Shown here: positions 1-5,513 of the stretch, one piece after another | Position numbering within the stretch: position 1 is the stretch's first letter | Layout of the letters: every line of letters begins with the position of its first letter | Assembly: GCA_018054915.1 (NCBI GenBank) | Contig: JAGPIR010000081.1 | Coordinates: 1-6,216 of the forward strand | Direction: 5' to 3' | DNA length: 6,216 bases | Origin: Allobrachymonas sp. | GTDB lineage: Bacteria; Pseudomonadota; Gammaproteobacteria; Burkholderiales; Burkholderiaceae_C | Position numbers and translations under genes: made by a program | Notes under the pieces: generated by a model | What the model was told of the DNA's origin: nothing | Seen by the model: the letters and a program-made list of their open reading frames with translations, nothing else | The model's database searches: none

Positions 1-2
1 CG

Positions 3-533
3 CGCGTCACATTGGTGGCCGGGCCGGTGCATTTGCCCACGCCATACGAGGTGCAGCGTGTGGATGTGCAGTCCGCGCGGGACATGCTGCAGGCCGTGCA
101 GCAGCACTTGCCGGAAAAGGGCATTTTCATCGCCACGGCTGCTGTGGCCGACTGGCGCAGCGCCGAGATGGCCGAACAAAAAATCAAGAAGGACGGCAAC
201 GCCAGAAACTCGTTTCTGCAATTGGAAGAGAACCCGGACGTTCTGGCCACTGTGGCACAAAGTCCGCAGGCCCGCAGCGGCGCGCTGTTCTGCGTGGGGT
301 TTGCCGCAGAAACCGAAAAGCTGCTGACCCATGCGCAGGCCAAGCGGCAGCGCAAGCAAGTGCCGTTGCTTGTGGCCAATCTGGGGCCGGCCACTTTTGG
401 CAAGGATGACAATGCCCTGCTCCTCATCGACGAGCAAGGCGCTGTTGAATGGCCCCGTGCCAGCAAGCAGGCGCTGGCGCAGCAGCTGGTTGCCGAAATT
501 TCCAGGCGTTTGCCTGACAACCTGGCGACATGA
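3..533 (+). CDS. coaBC: CoaBC, C-terminal part (phosphopantothenate-cysteine ligase domain), 5'-truncated
   Basis: The open frame runs in from the left edge and ends at TGA 531-533, giving about 176 residues of the CoaB half of the bifunctional CoaBC flavoprotein. This cytoplasmic enzyme joins 4'-phosphopantothenate to cysteine using CTP and then decarboxylates the product, two steps of coenzyme A synthesis. Visible family motifs in order are RVTLVAGPV-LPTP at the edge, TAAVADWR (about 135-158), KIKKDGN (180-200), VGFAAET (about 295-315), KRxRKQ (about 343-360) and FGKDDNALLLI (about 396-428). These match E. coli CoaB as I remember it; the KIKK lysine corresponds to the catalytic Lys289 there. 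The flavin-binding CoaC half lies outside the window. A TTG at 12 could be taken as a start, but the conserved residues before it show the frame is simply cut by the window. No dut follows, unlike E. coli. Confidence 0.93.
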   Translation, partial: RVTLVAGPVHLPTPYEVQRVDVQSARDMLQAVQQHLPEKGIFIATAAVADWRSAEMAEQKIKKDGNARNSFLQLEENPDVLATVAQSPQARSGALFCVGFAAETEKLLTHAQAKRQRKQVPLLVANLGPATFGKDDNALLLIDEQGAVEWPRASKQALAQQLVAEISRRLPDNLAT

Positions 534-704
534 CGCGCAAGTCCATACAAGTGCCTGTGTGCCATCGGGGCTGGATTTCCGTGCAAAAAACGGCACAATA
601 ACCATCATCGCAGTCAGGCCGCACGGCGGTGACAAGCATCACCGTGGGTTGCGGCAATATCTGCGCTCCATTCTTTCCATTTTGTTTGCAATGATTGTTC
701 GATC
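534..704 (+). promoter_or_regulatory. Gap between coaBC and the DUF349 gene, with leader hairpin
   Basis: This 171-bp spacer holds no gene. A hairpin is visible at 622-646: CAC (622-624) and GGTGA (628-632) pair with TCACC (639-643) and GTG (644-646), with a 3-nt bulge and a 6-nt loop. No U-tract follows, so it is not a clear intrinsic terminator for coaBC. Transcription may read through, or be restarted from the weak promoter candidate at 572-599. The last 40 bases before the DUF349 start are AT-rich and lack a Shine-Dalgarno sequence. Confidence 0.4.
572..599 (+). promoter_or_regulatory. Weak sigma-70 promoter candidate for the DUF349 gene
   Basis: CACAAT at 594-599 is a plausible -10 box. 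TGGATT at 572-577 is a poor -35, 16 bp upstream. Transcription would begin about 100 bp before the start codon at 705 and include the 622-646 hairpin. Only the -10 is persuasive, so this is a tentative call. Confidence 0.25.
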
Positions 705-3700
705 ATGATCCGTATTCCGTTTTTTGGCGCTCCCGACGATACAACCGGCGGACAACAACCCGCTCAATCTTCCAGAGAGGCCAAGGCTGCCGCCACCAAA
801 CCTGCAGCGGCACATCCCCTGGATGAGTTGACAGGAGGCGCGTTCAGCGCAGCTACTTCGGGAGAACGCGCAGCCCGGGTGCGGGCCTGGCTGGCCACCG
901 GACCGGATACCGCAGCCATGCAGGATGTATACAAGGAGCTCAGCCTGCGCGACAAAGGGGCGGCTCGCGCGCTGCGGGAAAAGCTCGACGAAATCAAGCG
1001 CAGCAAGGGACAGGAAGCGCTGGTTGCCGAATGGGCGGCCAAGGCCGAAACCCTGCTACAGGCGGGCAGGCTCAACATTGCCGACGCCATGGCGTGGCAG
1101 CGTGACGCTGCCAAGGCAGGCGCGCCACTGAGCAAGGAGCCGTTGTTGGCCCTCAAAAGCCGCCTGGCATCCTCCATCCAAAGCATTGAAGACCTGCAAA
1201 TGCGTGCCCAGGTGCAGCGCGAGGCGTCGGTGCTGCTGGCCCAGCGGATTGAGTTGCTGTCCACCAGAAGCTGGAAGGATGCCGACGCGGCGCAGGCGGG
1301 TTTGCAGGCCGATGTGGCGCACTGGCATGAACAGACCCGCGCGCTGCAGCAGGACGTAAATTGGGGCAATGTCGAGCCCCGCCATGCGGGCCAGCTCGAA
1401 AGCGCCAACCAGCAGCTTGACCTCGTTGCACAGGCCTTTGCCGATGTTCTCACGCAGGCGCGTGCTGCATCCGATGATGTCAGCAAGCCGTTGCCGCCCG
1501 TGCAGATATGGGCTGACGAACTGCGCGCCGCGCGGGGGGAGACTGTTGCAGCTATTGCCGCGCAGCAGGGCGCAGCGGACGAAGCCGTGCAGCAGGTGGC
1601 TGAAAAGGCACCTGCACAGACTGCTGCACGCCAGCAGGAAGCGCGCGAGGCGGTACAGCCGTTGGTGCAGGCGCTGGAACGCGAACTGGGCAACGGACAT
1701 GGAAAAAATGCCGCAGCGGCCGCCCAGGCGGTGCGCAACGCCATGAAGGTCCATGCGCGGTTCCTGGAGGCGTCTTTGGAAACGCAGGTGCAGGCAGCCT
1801 TGGCCAAGGCTGGGGAGCTGGAGGGCTGGCAACGCTGGCGTGCCGACCAGTTGCGCACGGAGCTGGTGCAGAAAGCCGAGGCGTTGATTCACCGCAAATC
1901 TGCGCCGGAGAGCGCTGGCGTTCCTGCGCCGGAAATGGATGGGAAGATAGCCGGGCCAGAGGCAACGGCTGTGCCGCCCGCCGCTGGCAGCCAGAAGAAC
2001 GCAGACCCGGCGGGTGATGCTGCAATCGAAATCGAAATCGAAACCGCTGCGGATGCGCCGTTCCTGCAAGAGCAGGCGCAACAGGACATGCAGGCACAGG
2101 CCACCGAGGCCGGTGCGGCAGCGGGCGAACTTCCAACCAGTCCTCACAGTCCACGCAAATTGCAGGAATTGCTGCGCCAGTTGCGTGAGCAGTGGAAAGA
2201 AATGGATCAGGGCGGCATGCCCAACCATGCCTTGTGGCGGCGTTTTGACCAGGCGTGCAACGAGGCCTATCGCATTGTCCAGGCATGGCTGACCGGCATG
2301 AAGCAGCATGCGGCCGAGCAGAAAACATTGCGCCTTTCCTTGCTCGCAGAGGTCAAGGCATGGGGGGAGCGCCTGTCATTGCTTGCCCAGGAGGGCGCTG
2401 CCGACTGGAAGGCCGCGCAGCGCGAGCAGAGCGAATTCAGCCGCCGCTGGCGCGAGGCCGGGCATGTGAGTGAAAAAATATTTGCAGAATTGCAACCCCA
2501 GTGGAAGGCTGTGCTGCAAGAGGCCTCCAAACCGTTTGAGCAAGCCCAGCAGTCCAGTATTGCCGCGCGGCAGCAGATGATCGCAGAAGCGGCCGCGCAG
2601 GCCAGCGGACCGTTGCGCATCGATGCCGTCAAGGCATTGCAGCAGCGATGGCAGCAGGAATCGCAGCGGGTGCCGCTGGAGCGGCGCCAGGAGCAGAAAC
2701 TCTGGGAGGCTTTCCGCAAGCCCATTGACGAGGCTTTTCAGCGCAAGAGCCAGCAGCGCGAGCAGCTTGCTGCGGTATTTAGCCAGCGCGACCGGTCGGT
2801 GCTCGATGCCGCACGTGCGTTGGAAACGGCCATTGCCGATGGCGATGCTCAGGTTATTCGCAGCGCCATGCAGGCGCTGGAAGCAGCCATGCGCTCACAA
2901 GAGACTGCAGCCGCAGCGCCAGCCGAGGCACTGGCCGGATCGGATGCTGCCGCTTCAGTTCAGGCCGTTGGGGCGGACGATGCGGCTGATAGGGGTGTAT
3001 CCCCCATTGCGGCGGAAGACGCAGGCCCGGATGCCGTTGCCAGTGAACAAGAGGCGCCTGCCACGCCCGTGCGTGCAGCACCACGGCCGGTGGTGGCCAT
3101 GCGCGGCGATGACCGCCCCGGCGCACGTCCTGCGCCATTGCCTGGGGACAAGCGCGGCGCGCGCGGCGAGCAGGACGCCCGGCGCGGCCCTCGTGATGGT
3201 TCGCGGGAACCACGCCGCGACAATCGCCACTCCAGGGACGACATCCGCAAAGCCGAACGGGCGCCACGCATAGGAGATGCAGCCTTCCGTGCGCAACGTG
3301 ACGCCATGGAACATGCCCAGTCCGTCTTGCGCAAGATTTCTCTTCAGGCGCATGACGAAACGCTGGCGCACCTGCTGGTCGCATGGGAACAGCGCAATGC
3401 TGAAATATTGCCACCTGCCAGCGCATGGGGTAAAAGCGTTGGCAGCAACCCGCGTGCATTGTGGGCAATGGCGCTGACGGGAGGGGCAACAGTTCCGGGC
3501 GTGCCACCCGCTGAGGCGTTGCTCCGGCTGGAAATGGCCGCCGGAGTACCGACCCCGGCGCAACACTTGGATGCGCGACGGGCCTTGCAGCTGCAGTTGC
3601 TTACGCGCCGTAACGACCCGGCTCCCGCCCAAACCTGGGCCGAGGATGTGGCACGTGTACTGGCATCGCCATTTGATGCGGAGTTCGCCAAGCGGTTGAA

Positions 3701-3728
3701 AGGCGTGCTGCGCGTTCTGCTGAAATAA
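705..3728 (+). CDS. Large DUF349-domain protein of unknown function
   Basis: The product has 1007 residues, with no signal peptide or membrane segment, and is expected to be cytoplasmic. A low-complexity N-terminus (about 10-40) leads to a conserved stretch (HPLDELTGGAFSAATSGER, then SLRDKGAARALREKLDE), followed by long, probably coiled-coil helices to about residue 400. An Ala/Pro/Glu-rich linker (about 400-480) contains an (Ile-Glu)3 run at 441-446. DUF349-like units follow: about 484-530 (LREQWKEM then LWRRFDQACNEAY), about 546-610 (ADWKAAQ, FSRRWREAG), and about 637-680 (LQQRWQQES, LWEAFRKPIDEAF). A disordered region (about 720-865) includes an Arg/Gly/Asp-rich basic tract (about 798-850), and a globular C-terminus (868-1007) contains LAHLLVAWEQRN. 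In Pfam, DUF349 is a short helical repeat found singly or in tandem, function unknown to me. The ATG at 705 has no Shine-Dalgarno, but no better upstream in-frame start exists and the N-terminus looks conserved. The basic tract hints at nucleic acid or ribosome contact; that is inference. Confidence 0.88.
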   Translation: MIRIPFFGAPDDTTGGQQPAQSSREAKAAATKPAAAHPLDELTGGAFSAATSGERAARVRAWLATGPDTAAMQDVYKELSLRDKGAARALREKLDEIKRSKGQEALVAEWAAKAETLLQAGRLNIADAMAWQRDAAKAGAPLSKEPLLALKSRLASSIQSIEDLQMRAQVQREASVLLAQRIELLSTRSWKDADAAQAGLQADVAHWHEQTRALQQDVNWGNVEPRHAGQLESANQQLDLVAQAFADVLTQARAASDDVSKPLPPVQIWADELRAARGETVAAIAAQQGAADEAVQQVAEKAPAQTAARQQEAREAVQPLVQALERELGNGHGKNAAAAAQAVRNAMKVHARFLEASLETQVQAALAKAGELEGWQRWRADQLRTELVQKAEALIHRKSAPESAGVPAPEMDGKIAGPEATAVPPAAGSQKNADPAGDAAIEIEIETAADAPFLQEQAQQDMQAQATEAGAAAGELPTSPHSPRKLQELLRQLREQWKEMDQGGMPNHALWRRFDQACNEAYRIVQAWLTGMKQHAAEQKTLRLSLLAEVKAWGERLSLLAQEGAADWKAAQREQSEFSRRWREAGHVSEKIFAELQPQWKAVLQEASKPFEQAQQSSIAARQQMIAEAAAQASGPLRIDAVKALQQRWQQESQRVPLERRQEQKLWEAFRKPIDEAFQRKSQQREQLAAVFSQRDRSVLDAARALETAIADGDAQVIRSAMQALEAAMRSQETAAAAPAEALAGSDAAASVQAVGADDAADRGVSPIAAEDAGPDAVASEQEAPATPVRAAPRPVVAMRGDDRPGARPAPLPGDKRGARGEQDARRGPRDGSREPRRDNRHSRDDIRKAERAPRIGDAAFRAQRDAMEHAQSVLRKISLQAHDETLAHLLVAWEQRNAEILPPASAWGKSVGSNPRALWAMALTGGATVPGVPPAEALLRLEMAAGVPTPAQHLDARRALQLQLLTRRNDPAPAQTWAEDVARVLASPFDAEFAKRLKGVLRVLLK
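2025..2042 (+). repeat. In-frame hexanucleotide repeat (ATCGAA)x3
   Basis: Three perfect tandem ATCGAA units encode Ile-Glu three times (residues 441-446) in the linker before the DUF349 units. Slippage by whole units would keep the frame, so linker length may vary between strains. Confidence 0.8.
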
Positions 3729-3756
3729 CCATCATCCTGCAGGCCGGCCGGAACGG

Positions 3757-3802
3757 AAAAACTGGCAGGCCATGCGCGCAATCTGCGGCATGGTCCTGCC
3801 AG
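3757..3802 (-). terminator. Intrinsic terminator of the histone-like gene
   Basis: CTGGCAGG-CCATG at 3762-3774 pairs with CATGGTCCTGCCAG at 3789-3802, giving a 13-bp stem with a single one-base bulge and a 14-nt loop. On the minus strand the stem is followed directly by TTTTT (plus-strand AAAAA, 3757-3761), the form of a Rho-independent terminator, 11 bases after the histone stop codon. On the plus strand the hairpin is followed by TAATCAGCC, without a U-tract, so it should stop DUF349 transcripts poorly. Confidence 0.8.
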
Positions 3803-3812
3803 TAATCAGCCA

Positions 3813-4247
3813 TCAGGGCCGTGAGCCTGACGGAAAAGGCCAAGCAGCCTGGGGGCTCAGCTGTGTCTGGGCAGACGGCTGTTTCCATGGCGTGCTCGGT
3901 GCAGCGGCAGCAGCAGCTTTCTTCGGAGCCGCAGCCTTTTTCACGGCGGGCTTGGCAGCAGCGCTCTTGGCGGCTGGCTTCTTGGCCGCTACCGTTTTGG
4001 CGGTTGCCGGTTTTTTGGCGGGCGCAGCCTTTTTCACGGCGGGCTTGGCAGCAGCGCTCTTGGCGGCTGGCTTCTTTGCCGCTACCGTTTTAGCGGCTGC
4101 CGGTTTTTTGGCGGGGGCAGCCTTTTTCACGGCGGGCTTGGCAGCAGCACTCTTGGCCACAGGTTTTTTTGCAGCTGCAGATTTGACTGCAGTCGCCTTT
4201 TTCGCAGGTTCGGCTTTTTTTGCAGCCGGTTTCTTAGCAGTTGCCAT
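3813..4247 (-). CDS. Histone H1-like DNA-binding protein (Lys/Ala/Pro-rich)
   Basis: The product has 144 residues made almost wholly of Lys, Ala and Pro up to about residue 117, then a tail with WKQPSAQTQ and the ending LSPQAAWPFPSGSRP. It resembles bacterial histone H1-like proteins of Burkholderiales (BpH1 of Bordetella type) and, in composition, chlamydial Hc2 and the tails of AlgP/PhaF. Such proteins bind DNA through a disordered polycationic chain and influence nucleoid compaction and expression. A 31-residue unit appears at Ser33-Lys63 and Ser64-Lys94 (one difference, Ala51 versus Thr82), starts again at 95-104, and has a degenerate version near the N-terminus. The ATG at 4247-4245 has an excellent AAGGAG Shine-Dalgarno (4260-4255) with 7-nt spacing. 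Stop is TGA at 3815-3813, followed by a terminator. The nearest good promoter candidate lies about 480 bp upstream (4733-4761). The conserved-looking C-terminus argues against a low-complexity artefact. Confidence 0.9.
   Translation of the reverse strand: MATAKKPAAKKAEPAKKATAVKSAAAKKPVAKSAAAKPAVKKAAPAKKPAAAKTVAAKKPAAKSAAAKPAVKKAAPAKKPATAKTVAAKKPAAKSAAAKPAVKKAAAPKKAAAAAAPSTPWKQPSAQTQLSPQAAWPFPSGSRP
3931..4209 (-). repeat. 93-bp tandem repeat inside the histone-like gene
   Basis: Copies start at 3931, 4024 and 4117, an exact 93-bp period equal to 31 codons. By eye, copies 3931-4023 and 4024-4116 differ at 4 of 93 positions. The third copy is identical for its first 32 bases (4117-4148) and then diverges, though it still aligns to about 4209. 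The near identity of two copies, including at third codon positions, points to recent duplication or recombinational homogenisation. Confidence 0.92.
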
Positions 4248-4254
4248 GGAGGAT

Positions 4255-4260
4255 CTCCTT
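4255..4260 (-). promoter_or_regulatory. Ribosome binding site of the histone-like gene
   Basis: AAGGAG on the minus strand, 7 nt before the ATG at 4247, is close to a perfect anti-16S match and fixes the start codon. It implies strong translation, in contrast to the DUF349 start, which has none. Confidence 0.88.
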
Positions 4261-4311
4261 GATGGTCACGAGGCAAAGAACGCTTCTGGCGCAACGATTG
4301 GCCAGAAACGA

Positions 4312-4347
4312 TGCATGGCACTGCGTCCGCACGCAGATGCAATGCCA
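4312..4347 (-). promoter_or_regulatory. Leader hairpin with two alternative outer stems before the histone-like gene
   Basis: The core is CTGCGT (4321-4326) pairing with ACGCAG (4331-4336) around a CCGC loop (plus-strand reading). Outside it, TGGCA (4316-4320) can pair with TGCCA (4343-4347), or TGCAT (4312-4316) with ATGCA (4337-4341). The two pairings share position 4316 and each bulges out most of the other's partner, so they exclude one another. The structure lies about 65 nt upstream of the histone start codon and would be in its mRNA leader. Confidence 0.4.
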
Positions 4348-4732
4348 TGAATGGTGAAAACCCGTAGAACAACGGCCAGGGTCCGTGCCGTCGTTTTAGT
4401 AATCGTGGAAGATCTGGTGGCGCCGCACAAGCGCGTGCGCTTTGCAAGCAATGGAAATTGCATGAAAACGCGCGATGCGCTGCCGTGTGCAGCGGCGTGT
4501 CCGATGGCGGCAGGAAAGACTGGGGCCGGTATGCATGGAGTTGCCATCATGGCAATGACTGGGCAACGACGGTCTCTGAAGAGACGGTATGCGGGCAGCA
4601 AGGGCAAAAAAAGCGAAGATGACAGCGCAACCGCTGGCTGTGTGTGCCGGATGCGGCTGGAAAGAAGTGTCGTGTGTGCTGCTATTGCAGATCCTTTGTT
4701 GCCGGTCAACATGGTTGCTTTCCTGATTGCGA

Positions 4733-4761
4733 ATTATGGAAGCAACCTGCATCAGATGCAA
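4733..4761 (-). promoter_or_regulatory. Sigma-70-type promoter candidate facing the histone-like gene
   Basis: Read on the minus strand: -35 TTGCAT (4761-4756), a 17-bp spacer, and -10 CATAAT (4738-4733), each matching consensus at 4 to 5 of 6 positions. An AT-rich run (4762-4770) sits just upstream of the -35, where an UP element would be. Transcription would start near 4726, about 480 nt before the histone start. No comparable promoter was found closer to that gene. Inverted repeats overlap the -35 and spacer, suggesting regulation. Confidence 0.55.
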
Positions 4762-4776
4762 AAAATAATTGCATCT
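4748..4776. promoter_or_regulatory. Operator-like inverted repeats overlapping the -35
   Basis: AGATGCAA (4754-4761) and TTGCATCT (4769-4776) form perfect 8-bp arms around a 7-bp AT-only spacer. TGCATC (4748-4753) and GATGCA (4755-4760) form a second palindrome around A4754. The result is three TGCATC/GATGCA half-sites in 29 bp, covering the -35 and part of the spacer of the promoter candidate. This looks like a site for a dimeric repressor or activator; the protein is unknown. A hairpin in RNA reading the other way is also possible. Confidence 0.45.
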
Positions 4777-4860
4777 TGCACGCATCACTGCACGGAAATG
4801 TTGTGCATTGACATCGCCGCGCGGAAGACCGGATCGAGAGCCGGCCGTCTGCGCATCAAC

Positions 4861-4877
4861 CGCGCATGCGATGCGCG
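4861..4877 (-). terminator. Hairpin after ampD, possible weak terminator
   Basis: CGCGCAT (4861-4867) pairs with ATGCGCG (4871-4877) across a 3-nt loop, beginning 12 nt past the ampD stop codon. The 7-bp GC-rich stem has no U-tract on the minus strand, so it may slow or stabilise the transcript rather than end it. If it does not terminate, the pilR-ampD message could run on toward the histone gene. Confidence 0.3.
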
Positions 4878-4889
4878 CAATGATTGGCG

Positions 4890-5513
4890 TCAATTTTGTT
4901 GTTTGTCATGCGGCATGTGCGGTGGCGATTGCAGCGCCTGATGGGCAAACCGGTCATCGGGCCAGCCCGTCAGTTGCTGCAGCAGCCGCCAGTCGAAACA
5001 CGGCCCGGGGTCCTGCTTGCGTCCAGGGGCAATGTGCTCGTGGCCAGCGACATGGGCAATGGGGTAGTGCGCGGCAATCGCCCGTGCGAGCTGCGCCAGC
5101 GCGGCATATTGCGCGGGCGCAAAGGGCGTGCCTTCAAGCCCTTCGAGTTCGATGCCAATGGAATCGTCATTGCACTGGCTGCGTCCACGCCAGCACGACT
5201 GGCCCGCATGCCAGGCGCGATCGTCGCAACTGACGAACTGCAGAATTTCGCCGGTTCGCCGCACCATGAAATGGGCAGACACCTGTAGACCGCGGATTTT
5301 CTGGAAATAAGGGTGTGCGTCAAAGTCGAGCGTGTTGGCGAACAGTTGCTCGATTTGCGGGCCGCCATATTCACCGGGAGGCAGGCTGATGGAATGCACC
5401 ACCAGCAAGTCGATGCATGCCTGCGGGGGGCGAGGGCCGAAATTGGGGCTGTGGCCGCGCTGCGCCAGGCTGCACCAGCCTTGTTCCCAGTTCCAGACTT
5501 CAGGCATCTTCAT
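4890..5513 (-). CDS. ampD: AmpD, 1,6-anhydro-N-acetylmuramyl-L-alanine amidase
   Basis: The product has 207 residues, slightly longer than the roughly 185 of E. coli AmpD because of extensions at both ends. This cytoplasmic zinc amidase cuts the stem peptide from anhydroMurNAc-peptides during peptidoglycan recycling; by removing these signals it keeps AmpR-controlled beta-lactamase expression low where that system exists. Family motifs are VVHSISLPPGEYGGP (38-52), VSAHFMVRRTGEI (78-90), RAWHAGQS (99-106), CNDDSIGIELEG (114-125) and AGHEHIAPGRKQDPGPCFDW (156-175). By alignment the zinc ligands are His40, His158 and Asp168, with Glu122 and Lys166 as catalytic residues, so the enzyme should be active. 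The ATG at 5513 overlaps the pilR stop as ATGA; a second in-frame ATG lies at 5507. Only a weak GGAAAA precedes it, which fits translational coupling. The tail after residue 182 (PPHMPHDKQQN at the end) has no recognised role. Confidence 0.95.
   Translation of the reverse strand: MKMPEVWNWEQGWCSLAQRGHSPNFGPRPPQACIDLLVVHSISLPPGEYGGPQIEQLFANTLDFDAHPYFQKIRGLQVSAHFMVRRTGEILQFVSCDDRAWHAGQSCWRGRSQCNDDSIGIELEGLEGTPFAPAQYAALAQLARAIAAHYPIAHVAGHEHIAPGRKQDPGPCFDWRLLQQLTGWPDDRFAHQALQSPPHMPHDKQQN

Larger units (their letters stand above)
4248..4889. other. 642-bp stretch without a convincing gene, upstream of the histone-like gene
   Basis: Long open frames exist on both strands here (4351-4941 plus; 4712-4266 and 4893-4396 minus). 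Their products are rich in Cys, His, Met and Arg, resemble no family I know, and use codons such as ATA, CTT and TCT that are uncommon in the neighbours. I read the stretch as non-coding. It carries many short inverted repeats: 4312-4347, AAGCGC-GT-GCGCTT (4429-4442), GCAAT-GGAA-ATTGC (4448-4461), TTGCCAT-C-ATGGCAA (4541-4555), GTCTCT-GA-AGAGAC (4572-4585), the group at 4748-4776, and CGCGCAT-GCG-ATGCGCG (4861-4877). It also has a minus-strand promoter candidate. A long leader of the histone transcript or a small RNA would fit; nothing recognisable as a known RNA family was found. Confidence 0.6.

Noticed and set aside
764..2328. Long minus-strand open frames (764-1858, 1056-2309, 1552-2328) opposite the DUF349 gene
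   Set aside because: They are Cys/Ser/Arg-rich shadows of a GC-rich coding strand, overlap each other in different frames and show no family motifs.
597..3736. 13-bp direct repeat AATAACCATCATC at 597-609 and 3724-3736, flanking the DUF349 gene
   Set aside because: About 0.3 such pairs are expected by chance in a window of this size. The second copy includes the stop codon, and no terminal inverted repeats or transposase accompany them, so it is not evidence for a mobile unit.
3741..3750. GGCCGGCC palindrome after the DUF349 gene
   Set aside because: Short GC palindromes are expected in GC-rich DNA; it has no U-tract and lies outside the convincing terminator hairpin.
3772..4350. Plus-strand open frame of 192 codons with Ala/Leu/Phe-rich, membrane-like segments
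   Set aside because: It is the exact antisense of the Lys/Ala/Pro repeat gene: Lys codons read backwards give Phe/Leu. It has no ribosome site, and the minus-strand gene has a perfect one plus a conserved C-terminus.
4600..4640. CAGCG-GTTG-CGCTG hairpin followed by a run of seven T on the minus strand, as a terminator
   Set aside because: The T-run begins about 10 nt after the 5-bp stem, too far and too weak for an intrinsic terminator.
4351..4941. Plus-strand open frame of 196 codons and minus-strand frame 4893-4396 in the gene-free stretch
   Set aside because: Products rich in Cys, Met and Arg without recognisable motifs. The plus frame runs into the ampD 3' end, the frames overlap one another on opposite strands, and neither has a convincing ribosome site.
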